Source of the DNA: Fidelibacterota bacterium
Lineage (GTDB): Bacteria; Pseudomonadota; Alphaproteobacteria; Rhodospirillales; Rhodospirillaceae
DNA: 64,000 nt
Reading direction: 5' to 3'
NCBI GenBank assembly: GCA_947472795.1
Contig: CANJBL010000009.1
Coordinates: forward strand, 49,675-113,674
Shown: positions 55,698 through 64,000 of the stretch, one piece after another
Layout: every line of letters begins with the position of its first letter
How positions within the stretch are numbered: the first letter of the stretch is position 1
The notes under the pieces: generated by a model
What the model saw: the letters and a program-made list of their open reading frames with translations, nothing else
What the model was told of the DNA's origin: nothing
The model's database searches: none
Program-made: the position numbers and the translations under genes

Positions 55698-55740
55698 CGC
55701 CCGGATGTTCGCGCATCCGGGCGGCGGTGTATCGATACAC
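55698..55740 (+). promoter_or_regulatory. Hairpin and 14-bp palindrome between leuA and mreB
   Basis: CGCCCGGATG and CATCCGGGCG form a perfect 10-bp stem (55698-55723), likely the leuA terminator though no T-tract follows. Four bases later, GTGTATCGATACAC (55727-55740) is a perfect palindrome, suited to a dimeric regulator, 52 bases upstream of mreB. Confidence 0.5.
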
Positions 55741-55786
55741 GCGAAGGCATGGACGCCCTGCGGGGCCTATACAGAGGGATAAATAG

Positions 55787-56833
<1,047 letters not shown>

Positions 56834-56845
56834 GACGGATCTCCC

Positions 56846-56884
56846 TGTCGTCCTGGGATTTATTCCCAGGACCCAGGGTGACGA
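56846..56884. repeat. Short CGTCCTGGG-type palindrome between mreB and mreC
   Basis: GTCGTCCTGGGA and TCCCAGGACCCAGGGTGACGA pair around TTTATT. It is one of the short forms of the CCTGGG family and lies in the 95-base mreB-mreC gap. Confidence 0.65.
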
Positions 56885-56928
56885 TAAGGGTGACGATGAG
56901 AATAATTGTTGGAGAGGGGAGCTAGAAC

Positions 56929-57792
56929 GTGAGGGCACCAACGGGGCAGATTTCCCGTTTAGGCACACTCAAGACGCTGTTGCAGCGTTTTGCGTTCTTG
57001 TCGCTTATTGGCATCACCTTTGCCCTCATGTTGATCGGTAAAGCCGACACCATTCTCGTGGAACGCGCACGCGATGCCGTCAGCGACGCCGTGACGCCGG
57101 TGTTGCGTCTGATGTCATCGCCGGCCACCGTGGTTGCCGATTTCGTCAACAACCTGAGGGAACTGGCCGCCATCCGCGAGGAGAACGCGGAATTGCGCGA
57201 GGCCAATGGACGCTTGCTGCAGTGGCAGTCCGTGGCGCAGCGGCTGGAATCCGAAAACAAATCTCTACGTGATCTGACGGCCCTGGTGCCAGAACCGAGT
57301 GCGACGTTCGTGACCGCGCGCGTGGTCGCCGATACGGGCGGCGCCTTCGCGCAGTCCATTCTCATTACGGCTGGCCAGTCCGCCGGCGTGCGCAAGGGCC
57401 AGGTGGTCATGACGGGTGAAGGCCTTGTGGGCCGCGTCATGCAGGCCGGGCTCTATTCATCCCGCGTGCTGCTGATCACCGACATCAACAGCCGTATCCC
57501 CGTGCTTGTGGGCGAAGCGGGCAACCGCGCCATTCTTGCCGGCGATAATGGCATGCGCCCGCGCCTCTTGTTCCTGGGCAATAAAACGGCGGCGGCGCCC
57601 GGCGACAAGGTCGTGACATCGGGTGACGCCGAAGCTTTCCCGCCGGGCTTGCCTATCGGCCAAGTTGCCAGCGTGGAAGAAGGCGCCGTCGAGGTCGAAC
57701 CCTTCGTGGTGCGCGACAAAATCCAGAGCGTGCGCGTGGTCGATTACGGGCTCACGGGCATCCTCGCCCAGCAAGCGCCGCCGGCGAAATGA
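56929..57792 (+). CDS. mreC: Rod-shape protein MreC
   Basis: The 287-residue protein has one N-terminal membrane helix, a coiled coil (about residues 75-110, with LRELAAIREENAELREAN) and the two periplasmic beta-barrels typical of MreC (ARVVADTGGAFAQSILI, VMTGEGLVGRV, DINSRIPVLV). It links MreB to the wall enzymes PBP2 and RodA. The start is GTG at 56929 with GGGGAG upstream. Confidence 0.94.
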   Translation: MRAPTGQISRLGTLKTLLQRFAFLSLIGITFALMLIGKADTILVERARDAVSDAVTPVLRLMSSPATVVADFVNNLRELAAIREENAELREANGRLLQWQSVAQRLESENKSLRDLTALVPEPSATFVTARVVADTGGAFAQSILITAGQSAGVRKGQVVMTGEGLVGRVMQAGLYSSRVLLITDINSRIPVLVGEAGNRAILAGDNGMRPRLLFLGNKTAAAPGDKVVTSGDAEAFPPGLPIGQVASVEEGAVEVEPFVVRDKIQSVRVVDYGLTGILAQQAPPAK

Positions 57793-57833
57793 CGGCGTGG
57801 GCACAATGAAAAAGTTTTGCACATGCCATGAGC

Positions 57834-57945
57834 CGTCATCCTGGGGCTTGTCCCCAGGATCCAGAGCCGCAAGTTCCAATGTCGTGATGTTGGCCGGTTA
57901 CAGCTCCGTAACCCTGGGCCCTGGGAATGAATCCCAGGGCGACGA
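57834..57945. repeat. Composite inverted-repeat element inside the mre cluster
   Basis: The 112-bp element opens CGTCATCCTGGGG and closes ATCCCAGGGCGACG, with CCCAGGATCCAGAGC and CCTGGGCCCTGGGAATGA inside, matching the element at 31947-32103. It fills most of the gap between mreC and mreD. The mreD ribosome binding site GAGGTG (57944-57949) starts at its right end. Confidence 0.75.
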
Positions 57946-57954
57946 GGTGCGCTA

Positions 57955-58473
57955 GTGCAAGCCACAGTCCTCCAGCGGATGGATAACACGGCACGGCGCC
58001 TGGTGCCGTTCGGTGTGACTCTGGTGTTGATGCTGTTTGCCATGACGCCGACGTATATCCCGGGCCTGTCGCACATCACACCCATGTACGCGCTGATGGC
58101 GGTGTACTTCTGGTCTATCTACCGGCCCGATCTTCTGGGCTACGGCTCGACGTTTGCAATCGGTGTACTTGAGGATCTGTTGTCCGGCACGCCCTTGGGC
58201 TCCGGCGCGCTGATCCTGTTGCTATGTCAGCGCGTGGTGTTCCATCAGCAGAAATTCTTCAACAACAAGCCTTTCGGCATCATCTGGCTGGCCTTCGCGT
58301 TGGTAGCCTTCGGCGCCGGTCTGTTGCGTTGGATCTGCGTGGGCCTCGTGGCGCCCAGCGGCTTCACGCCCATCGGCCAGATGGGAACCTCTTATCTCAT
58401 GAGCGTGGCGCTGTATCCGCTCGTGGGCTGGTTCCTGGCCAAGGCCCACATGAAACTCCTGTCGCAGAACTAG
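57955..58473 (+). CDS. mreD: Rod-shape protein MreD
   Basis: The 172-residue inner-membrane protein has about five helices. MAVYFWSIYRPDLLGYG and FAIGVLEDLLSGTPLGSGALILLL are the MreD core. The start is GTG at 57955 with GAGGTG 5 bases upstream. The gene runs into mrdA with one base between stop and start. Confidence 0.9.
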   Translation: MQATVLQRMDNTARRLVPFGVTLVLMLFAMTPTYIPGLSHITPMYALMAVYFWSIYRPDLLGYGSTFAIGVLEDLLSGTPLGSGALILLLCQRVVFHQQKFFNNKPFGIIWLAFALVAFGAGLLRWICVGLVAPSGFTPIGQMGTSYLMSVALYPLVGWFLAKAHMKLLSQN

Positions 58474-58474
58474 C

Positions 58475-60394
58475 ATGACCATCACCCGTGACAGCGACTG
58501 GACCAAAATGTTCACCCGCCGCGCCGCCGTGCTCGGTGGGTTCCAGGCGACGCTGGTCGCGACCCTGGTGGGGCGCATGTATTACCTGCAGGTGATACAG
58601 TCGGACCGCTACAAGATGCTGGCCGACGATAACCGCATCAACATCCAGCTTCTGGCGCCGCCGCGCGGGCGCATCCTCGATCGATTTGGCCAACCCTTAG
58701 CGCTCAACAAGCAGCAGTTCCGCGTGCTGGTGGTGCCCGAGCAGGCTTTGCGCGTGGGCGACACGCTGGAATCGCTGGCGCAGCTCATCGACCTCGGCGA
58801 CCACGAGCGCGAGCGCATCAAGAAGGAAGTGGGACGCAAACGCGCCTTTGTGCCCATCACCATCAAGGAAAACCTGTCCTGGGATGAGATGTCGCGCGTG
58901 CAGGTGAATGCGCCGGACTTGCCGGGCATTACCATCGACGAAGGTTTGACGCGCTTCTATCCGCATGGCGAGGATGCAGCACACCTTCTCGGTTACGTGT
59001 CCTCCGTCGATGAAGCCGATTTGAACGGCGACCCCCTGCTGCAATTGCCGGGCTTCCGCATCGGCAAGGACGGCGTGGAGAAGGTCTATGACCTGCAATT
59101 GCGCGGCAAGGGCGGCACCAGCCAGGTGGAGGTGAACGCCTATGGGCGCGCCATCCGTGAATTGGAGCGCAAGGAAGGCGAAGCCGGCTCCGACGTGGTG
59201 CTGACCATCGACGAGCGCCTGCAGTCTTTTGCGGCTAAACGCTTGGGCGAAGAGAGCGCCTCGGTGGTGGTGATGGACGTGCACACGGGCGACCTTCTGG
59301 CCATGGTCTCCAATCCCAGCTTCGACGCCAATGCCTTCAGCCGCGGCCTGACCTCCGAGGAATGGAAATCGCTGTCCACCAATGATCACAAGCCGCTCAT
59401 CAATAAGGTGCTGTCGGGCCAATATTCGCCGGGATCGACCTTCAAGACGGTGGTGACGCTGGCCGCGCTGGAGCATGCCGTCATCACGCCGGAGCAGACA
59501 GTTTATTGCAGCGGCTCATACGCGCTCGGAAATTACATCAAGCACTGCCACAAAGTGCATGGCAGCGTGAGCATGGTGCGCGCCATCTCGCTGTCGTGTG
59601 ATTGTTACTTCTACGAAGTGGCGCGGCGCCTGGGCGTGGACAAGATCGCGGTCATGGCGAAGCGCTTTGGCTTGGGCCAAGTGTCGGGCATCGGCTTGCC
59701 CAACGAGAAATCAGGATTGGTCCCGACGGAAGCCTGGAAGAAAGCCGCACGCGGTGAGCGCTGGTCGCCGGGCGATACACTGAATGTGGGCATAGGCCAG
59801 GGCGACGTGCTCGCCACGCCGATCCAGCTTGCGACCCTGGCAGCGCGCATAGGCAACGGCAGCGTCGCGGTGAAGCCGCGCCTGGTGCGCCCCGTACTCT
59901 CGGGCGATAAGGCCGCCGCAGCGGACGACGCCTTAAGTGCCAGCTTTGACTCGCTGGATATTCCGGCGCCGAATCTGGCCATCCTGCGCCAGGGCATGTT
60001 CGATGTGGTCAATGGCCCGCCGGGTGCCACAACGGCCATGGCCGCGCGCCTGCGTTTCCCCAAAGACGATCTGGAGAGACACGAATTCACCGTCAGCGGC
60101 AAGACCGGTACGGCGGCGGTGCGCGGGCTGACAGGCGCCGAGCGCGAAGCCCAGAAGCGTGACCCGGAGAGTGTGCCCTGGCATTTGCGCGACAACGCCT
60201 TCTTCATCTGCTTCGCGCCGTCGGCCGCACCCCGGTATTCGATCGCGGTGGTGGTGGATCACGCGCTGGGTGGTGGCGGTGCCTTCGCAGCCCCCATCGC
60301 CCGCGACATCATGGAAGAAGTGCTGCGCCTTGACCCCTCGCGCAAGCCGCGCGTGGACGATCAGATCGCCCAGAATGGGGAGTCCCATATATGA
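58475..60394 (+). CDS. mrdA: Penicillin-binding protein 2 (MrdA)
   Basis: PBP2 is the transpeptidase of the rod complex. The 639-residue protein has an N-terminal membrane anchor, a PBP dimerisation domain (RGRILDRFGQPLA) and the transpeptidase domain with SPGSTFK (SxxK), SCD in place of SxN and SGKTGTA (KTG). SCD is usual for PBP2. It overlaps rodA by four bases. Confidence 0.96.
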   Translation: MTITRDSDWTKMFTRRAAVLGGFQATLVATLVGRMYYLQVIQSDRYKMLADDNRINIQLLAPPRGRILDRFGQPLALNKQQFRVLVVPEQALRVGDTLESLAQLIDLGDHERERIKKEVGRKRAFVPITIKENLSWDEMSRVQVNAPDLPGITIDEGLTRFYPHGEDAAHLLGYVSSVDEADLNGDPLLQLPGFRIGKDGVEKVYDLQLRGKGGTSQVEVNAYGRAIRELERKEGEAGSDVVLTIDERLQSFAAKRLGEESASVVVMDVHTGDLLAMVSNPSFDANAFSRGLTSEEWKSLSTNDHKPLINKVLSGQYSPGSTFKTVVTLAALEHAVITPEQTVYCSGSYALGNYIKHCHKVHGSVSMVRAISLSCDCYFYEVARRLGVDKIAVMAKRFGLGQVSGIGLPNEKSGLVPTEAWKKAARGERWSPGDTLNVGIGQGDVLATPIQLATLAARIGNGSVAVKPRLVRPVLSGDKAAAADDALSASFDSLDIPAPNLAILRQGMFDVVNGPPGATTAMAARLRFPKDDLERHEFTVSGKTGTAAVRGLTGAEREAQKRDPESVPWHLRDNAFFICFAPSAAPRYSIAVVVDHALGGGGAFAAPIARDIMEEVLRLDPSRKPRVDDQIAQNGESHI

Positions 60395-61554
60395 GCGATA
60401 TGGGCTTCATGTCGGCGAGGCTGCGCCGCGGCGATATGACCGCGGTGGAGAAGTTGTGGCAAATGAGCTGGTCGCTCATCTTCCTGCTGTGCTGCATTTT
60501 CGCTTTCGGTTTTGCCATGCTGCTCTCGGCGGCCAATGGCAACCTCAATCCGTGGGCCGGCCCACAGCTCGCGCGGTTTGTCGTCGGGCTTGGCATGCTG
60601 GCGGCGGTGGCGATCATCGATGTGCGCTTGTTGCTGCGCTACGCCTATGTCTTCTACGCCATCGTGTTTGTGCTGCTGGTGGTGGTGGAGGTGAGGGGCT
60701 TTGTCGGCGGTGGTGCCCAGCGCTGGATCGACCTTGGTGTCTTTCAACTTCAACCCTCGGAGCTGATGAAGCCGGCCATCGTGTTGGCCTTGGCGCGTTA
60801 TTTCCACGGCGTGGGCATGGAGGAAATCGGCCAGCCGACGACGCTGCTGTTGCCGATCCTCATGATTCTGGCACCTGTGGCTCTCATCATCCCGCAGCCG
60901 GATTTGGGCACGGCGCTGTTGATCATCGTCGGCTCGGGCATTCTATTGTTCATGGCAGGCGTGCGGATTTGGAAGTTTCTCCTGCTGGGCGGTCTCGGCT
61001 TGGCCGCAAGCCCCGTCGCGTGGGGCATGCTGCACGATTATCAGAAGGACCGTATCCGTACGTTGTTGGACCCGGAGCGCGATCCGCTCGGCACCGGATA
61101 TCACATTCTGCAGTCGAAGATCGCGCTGGGCTCCGGCGGGCTTTTCGGCAAGGGCTTCATGGCCGGCACGCAAAGCCATCTTAACTTCCTGCCCGAGCGC
61201 CAGACCGACTTCATCTTCACCATGCTGGCCGAGGAGTTCGGCATGGTGGGGGGCCTCGTGCTGCTGTCGCTCTATATCGTGCTGTTGATTTACGGCTATG
61301 CCATCGCCTTTCGGTGTAGGCACCAGTTCGGCCGGCTGGTGGCCATGGGCATCACGACGGGCTTCTTCCTCTACTTCTTCATCAACATCGCCATGGTGAT
61401 GGGCCTGATCCCCGTGGTGGGCGTGACGCTGCCGTTCATCTCCTACGGCGGTACGTCACTGCTGACGCTGATGCTGTGCGTGGGCCTGCTCATGAACATC
61501 CACGTGCACCGCGACGTGCACATGGGCGTGCGCGGCGGGTTCAACGATTTCTAA
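60391..61554 (+). CDS. rodA: Peptidoglycan glycosyltransferase RodA (MrdB)
   Basis: RodA is the SEDS-family polymerase that builds glycan strands with PBP2. The 387-residue inner-membrane protein has about ten helices, AQRWIDLGVFQLQPSEL, PQPDLGTALLI and the catalytic region FLPERQTDFIFTMLAEEFG with the C-terminal PFISYGGTSLLTLM. It is the last gene of the cluster. Confidence 0.96.
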   Translation: MSDMGFMSARLRRGDMTAVEKLWQMSWSLIFLLCCIFAFGFAMLLSAANGNLNPWAGPQLARFVVGLGMLAAVAIIDVRLLLRYAYVFYAIVFVLLVVVEVRGFVGGGAQRWIDLGVFQLQPSELMKPAIVLALARYFHGVGMEEIGQPTTLLLPILMILAPVALIIPQPDLGTALLIIVGSGILLFMAGVRIWKFLLLGGLGLAASPVAWGMLHDYQKDRIRTLLDPERDPLGTGYHILQSKIALGSGGLFGKGFMAGTQSHLNFLPERQTDFIFTMLAEEFGMVGGLVLLSLYIVLLIYGYAIAFRCRHQFGRLVAMGITTGFFLYFFINIAMVMGLIPVVGVTLPFISYGGTSLLTLMLCVGLLMNIHVHRDVHMGVRGGFNDF

Positions 61555-61570
61555 GCGGCGACTTTTAGAG

Positions 61571-61625
61571 TGGTCGCATCGCCTTATCCGAAAACCGGAA
61601 GACCACTTTTCGGGGCGATGCTTTA
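61571..61625. repeat. Palindromic repeat between rodA and the ABC exporter
   Basis: Read on the minus strand: AAAGCATCGCCCCGAAAAGTGG, CCGGTTTTCGGATAAGGCGATGCG. This is the second well-known form of the alphaproteobacterial repeat family (GCATxxxCCCGAAAAGTGG type). It fills the gap between the convergent genes and reaches the stop codon of the ABC gene. Confidence 0.8.
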
Positions 61626-63482
61626 AATACTCGCCGTCTCTTGGAATCCGCCCGACTGGCGCTCCCACAGGCGCGCATAAATACCGCCGTGGGCAAGCAG
61701 TTCGGTGTGGCTGCCGGTTTCCACGATCTCACCTTTGTCCATGACCACGAGGCGATCCATGCGGGCGATGGTGGAGAGACGGTGCGCAATGGCGATGACC
61801 GTGCGCCCTTCCATCAGCGTGCCCAACTGCTCCTGAATGGCGGCCTCCACCTCTGAGTCCAGGGCCGAGGTGGCTTCGTCCAGCACCAGGATCGGTGCGT
61901 TCTTCAGGATGACGCGGGCCAGCGCGATGCGCTGGCGTTGGCCGCCGGAAAGCTTGACGCCACGTTCGCCCACATGGGCGTCGAAGCCGCGCCGGTCTTG
62001 CCAGTCTTCCAATTGGTTGATGAACTCTGTGGCGTGGGCGCGCGCGGCGGCGTCTTCCACCTCGGCATCCGTGGCTTCGGGGCGGCCGTAGCGGATGTTC
62101 TCGCGGATAGAGCGATGCAGAAGGGACGTATCCTGCGTCACCACGGCGATATGGCCACGCAGGGATTCTTGCGTAAGCGCGGCGATGTCTTGGCCATCGA
62201 TGAGGATCGCTCCCGATTCAAGATCGAAGAAGCGCAAGAGCAGGTTGACCATGGTCGATTTGCCCGCGCCCGACGGACCGACGAGGCCGATGCGTTCGCC
62301 GGGTTTGATGGTGAGGTTGATGTGGTGCAGCACGCCACGACTCATGCCGTAGCCAAAGGAGACATCTTTGAACGCGACTTCCCCCGCCGTGAAGTGCAAG
62401 GGCGTGGCGCCTTCGGGGTCACGCATGGTGGCGGGCGTGGCGATGGACTTCATGCCGTCCAGCACCGTGCCGACGTTCTCAAAAATGCCCGTGATGTTCA
62501 TGGCCACCCAGCCCGACATGGCCGAAATCTGCCAACCCAGCGGCAGGGCCATGGCGACGACGCCGACCCCGACGCTGCCTTTGACCCACAGCGTGATCGC
62601 CATGGCGCCCATGCCCACCACCATGCAGGCGTTGATGGTGGACAGGCTCAGGCCAAAGAATGTGAGCATGCGCAGCTGGCGGCGGTAGGTTTGCGTGTGT
62701 TCATCGACGGAAGCGCGCACAAAGGCGTCCTCGTCGCTGGCGCGGGCGAAGAGCTTCACCGTGAGGATGTTGGTGTAGCTATCGACCACGCGGCCCGTAA
62801 GGTTGGAGCGCGCTTCGGACAAGGCCTTGCTGCGATCGCGCAAGCGGGGCACAAAAAAGCGCAGCATGACGAGATAGGCGCAGAACCAGCCGACGAGCGG
62901 GATCACCAGGCGTCCGTCCGTGCGCGAGAGCACGACAATGGAGCTCGCGCCATAGACCAGGATGTACCAGACGGCATTGGTGCCCTGGATGATACTTTCG
63001 CGCAAAGAAGGCCCGGTTTGCATGACGCGGTTAGCGATGCGGCCCGCGAAATCGCTCTGGAAAAAGCTCCAGCCCTGGCGCACCACGTGCCAGTGGCTCT
63101 GCCAGCGCACAAGGTTGGTGAGATTGGCGACGATGGCCTGATTGGTGATGAGGTTCTGGCTCAAATACGTCAGCGGCCGCACGCCGATCTGCACAAAGGC
63201 CATGAGTGCGAGAACGTGCCAGTGCTCGGTGAGCACCTCGCGGGGCGTGTGGGTGGAGACCAGCGTGACCACATAACCGATGAAGATGGGGATCAGAAGG
63301 TCGAGCAGCGCCACCGCCGTGCCGGCCGCAAACAGACCAACCAGCAGCCACCCTGTCTGGCGCGCGTAGTGCCAATAGAAGGAGCCAAGACCTGGCGGCG
63401 GAGCCACATCGGGTCCGTCCGTGGTGGTGGGCAGCAGTTTTTCAAAAAAGCCGAACATGGTGACGACACTCATAGTGAACAT
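61623..63482 (-). CDS. ABC exporter, fused permease-ATPase
   Basis: The 619-residue protein has a six-helix exporter membrane domain (about 50-340) and a C-terminal ATPase with Walker A GPSGAGKSTM, signature KLSGGQRQRIALARV and Walker B ILVLDEATSALDS. It would work as a homodimer in the inner membrane; substrates of this type include lipids and drugs. ATG codons at 63482, 63473 and 63461 are all possible starts. A strong hairpin sits only 13 bases upstream. Confidence 0.9.
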   Translation of the reverse strand: MFTMSVVTMFGFFEKLLPTTTDGPDVAPPPGLGSFYWHYARQTGWLLVGLFAAGTAVALLDLLIPIFIGYVVTLVSTHTPREVLTEHWHVLALMAFVQIGVRPLTYLSQNLITNQAIVANLTNLVRWQSHWHVVRQGWSFFQSDFAGRIANRVMQTGPSLRESIIQGTNAVWYILVYGASSIVVLSRTDGRLVIPLVGWFCAYLVMLRFFVPRLRDRSKALSEARSNLTGRVVDSYTNILTVKLFARASDEDAFVRASVDEHTQTYRRQLRMLTFFGLSLSTINACMVVGMGAMAITLWVKGSVGVGVVAMALPLGWQISAMSGWVAMNITGIFENVGTVLDGMKSIATPATMRDPEGATPLHFTAGEVAFKDVSFGYGMSRGVLHHINLTIKPGERIGLVGPSGAGKSTMVNLLLRFFDLESGAILIDGQDIAALTQESLRGHIAVVTQDTSLLHRSIRENIRYGRPEATDAEVEDAAARAHATEFINQLEDWQDRRGFDAHVGERGVKLSGGQRQRIALARVILKNAPILVLDEATSALDSEVEAAIQEQLGTLMEGRTVIAIAHRLSTIARMDRLVVMDKGEIVETGSHTELLAHGGIYARLWERQSGGFQETASI

Positions 63483-63494
63483 GAGACCCGAAAC

Positions 63495-63528
63495 AAAAGC
63501 CCCGCCGGAGGTCCGGGCGGGGCTTTTT
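63495..63528. terminator. Bidirectional terminator in the leader of the ABC exporter gene
   Basis: AAAAGCCCCGCC and GGCGGGGCTTTT pair perfectly over 12 bp with a 9-base loop and T-runs on both strands. It stands upstream of the ABC gene start, not after a gene. It could end a short minus-strand transcript or work as an attenuator. Confidence 0.85.
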
Positions 63529-63778
63529 GCGTGGCCGAGTAAGCTTTCGACGCTGTTACTGCAAAAACGATCCCGCCGCCGCGGCTGGGCGATACATCTG
63601 GCAAAGGTGCGAGGTCGTTTTCATGGCGGCGGAGATTAGGGACGGGGCTGGCGAGTGTCAAATGGGGACGATGAGAGATGGGTGCGCCGAGATCCAAGGA
63701 TTCGGCACCGGTGCCGAAGGGCTTTTGCGGGCCAGCAGCGGCCCGAAAAAGCCAGTTTTCCGAGATATTTAAGCGCGC
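63529..63778. other. Gap with palindromes between ABC leader terminator and tRNA-Lys promoter
   Basis: No gene is supported. TTCGGCACCGGTGCCGAA (63701-63718) is a perfect 18-bp palindrome. It is followed by a long hairpin (63720-63753) in which GGCTTTT pairs with AAAAGCC and CGGGCC with GGCCCG. A minus-strand RNA from here would end at the terminator 63495-63528. Confidence 0.4.
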
Positions 63779-63807
63779 TTGTCACCCGGGGGGCGAGGCT
63801 CTATAAG
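63779..63807 (+). promoter_or_regulatory. Sigma-70 promoter of tRNA-Lys
   Basis: TTGTCA (63779-63784) and TATAAG (63802-63807) are separated by exactly 17 bases. The spacer is very G/C-rich. The mature tRNA starts 45 bases after the -10 box. Confidence 0.75.
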
Positions 63808-63851
63808 GACGCCCTTCCGGACCCTTCCTGACGGTCTTATGACACGGTTCA

Positions 63852-63927
<76 letters not shown>

Positions 63928-64000
63928 TTACTTTCTTCAGCCATTGCTGGCCTTAGCTTTTTTCCTAGTTTTGGTCGCACCCGCGTTTGGCGGGTCAAAA

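Overview
The window is high-GC chromosomal DNA from an alphaproteobacterium. The evidence is the gene order (rpsF-rpsR-DUF2232-rplI and dnaB-alr-radA-cvpA-purF; pdxA-rsmA beside surA and lptD; miaA-ilvBN-ilvC; leuA-mreBCD-mrdA-rodA), a DUF2794 gene, an alphaproteobacterial S6 and L9 with long tails, and dispersed palindromic repeats of the GCATTTTC-GCGAAGTGG-ACCGGTTCGC type that are common in Rhizobiales-like genomes. Genus or order cannot be settled from the sequence alone. About 60 protein genes and one tRNA gene are supported; almost all are chromosomal core genes, and no prophage, insertion sequence, CRISPR array or defence island is visible.

Layout: 1-1.4 kb, a truncated Bcr/CflA-like exporter, a DUF2794 protein and a small Cys-rich lipoprotein. 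1.7-5.7 kb, YfgM-like protein, BamB and the GTPase Der, all +. 5.8-16.5 kb, minus-strand block: Do-type protease, SDR, purF, cvpA, radA, mlaF, mlaE, alr, dnaB. 16.7-18.7 kb, two small membrane-anchored coiled-coil proteins and uppP (+). 18.9-23.5 kb, minus: WD40 protein, COG0523 GTPase, rplI, DUF2232, rpsR, rpsF. 23.8-29.2 kb, +: fabD-fabG-acpP-fabF, mltG, terC-like. 29.3-32 kb: SDR (-), yicC and gmk (+). 32.1-39.2 kb, minus: small unknown, rsmA, pdxA, surA-like, lptD, lptF-like. 39.3-45 kb: secreted unknown (+), OmpA-family protein, FAD-linked oxidase, tsaC/sua5, cysQ (-). 45-49.3 kb: pepA (+), a small unknown (-), DUF1015 and miaA (+). 49.4-55.7 kb: branched-chain amino-acid genes ilvB-ilvN-ilvC and leuA, with a possible leader ORF before leuA. 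55.8-61.6 kb: the rod-shape cluster mreB-mreC-mreD-mrdA-rodA. 61.6-64 kb: ABC exporter (-) and tRNA-Lys(CTT) (+).

Functionally the window concentrates envelope construction: lipid carrier recycling (uppP), peptidoglycan (alr, mltG, mrdA, rodA, mre genes), LPS transport (lptD, lptF), outer-membrane protein folding (bamB, surA-like, Do protease, OmpA), lipid transport (mlaEF) and fatty-acid synthesis. It also holds ribosome and replication genes and the Ile/Val/Leu pathway. The most unusual things are small: paired one-Cys membrane proteins, low-complexity extensions on Der, IlvN and S6, a 24-proline tract, an lptD-lptF junction with no lptG between, twin hairpins with matching stem changes after pepA, and several short palindromic repeat families that fill intergenic gaps and touch stop or start signals. 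No clear new multi-gene system was found.
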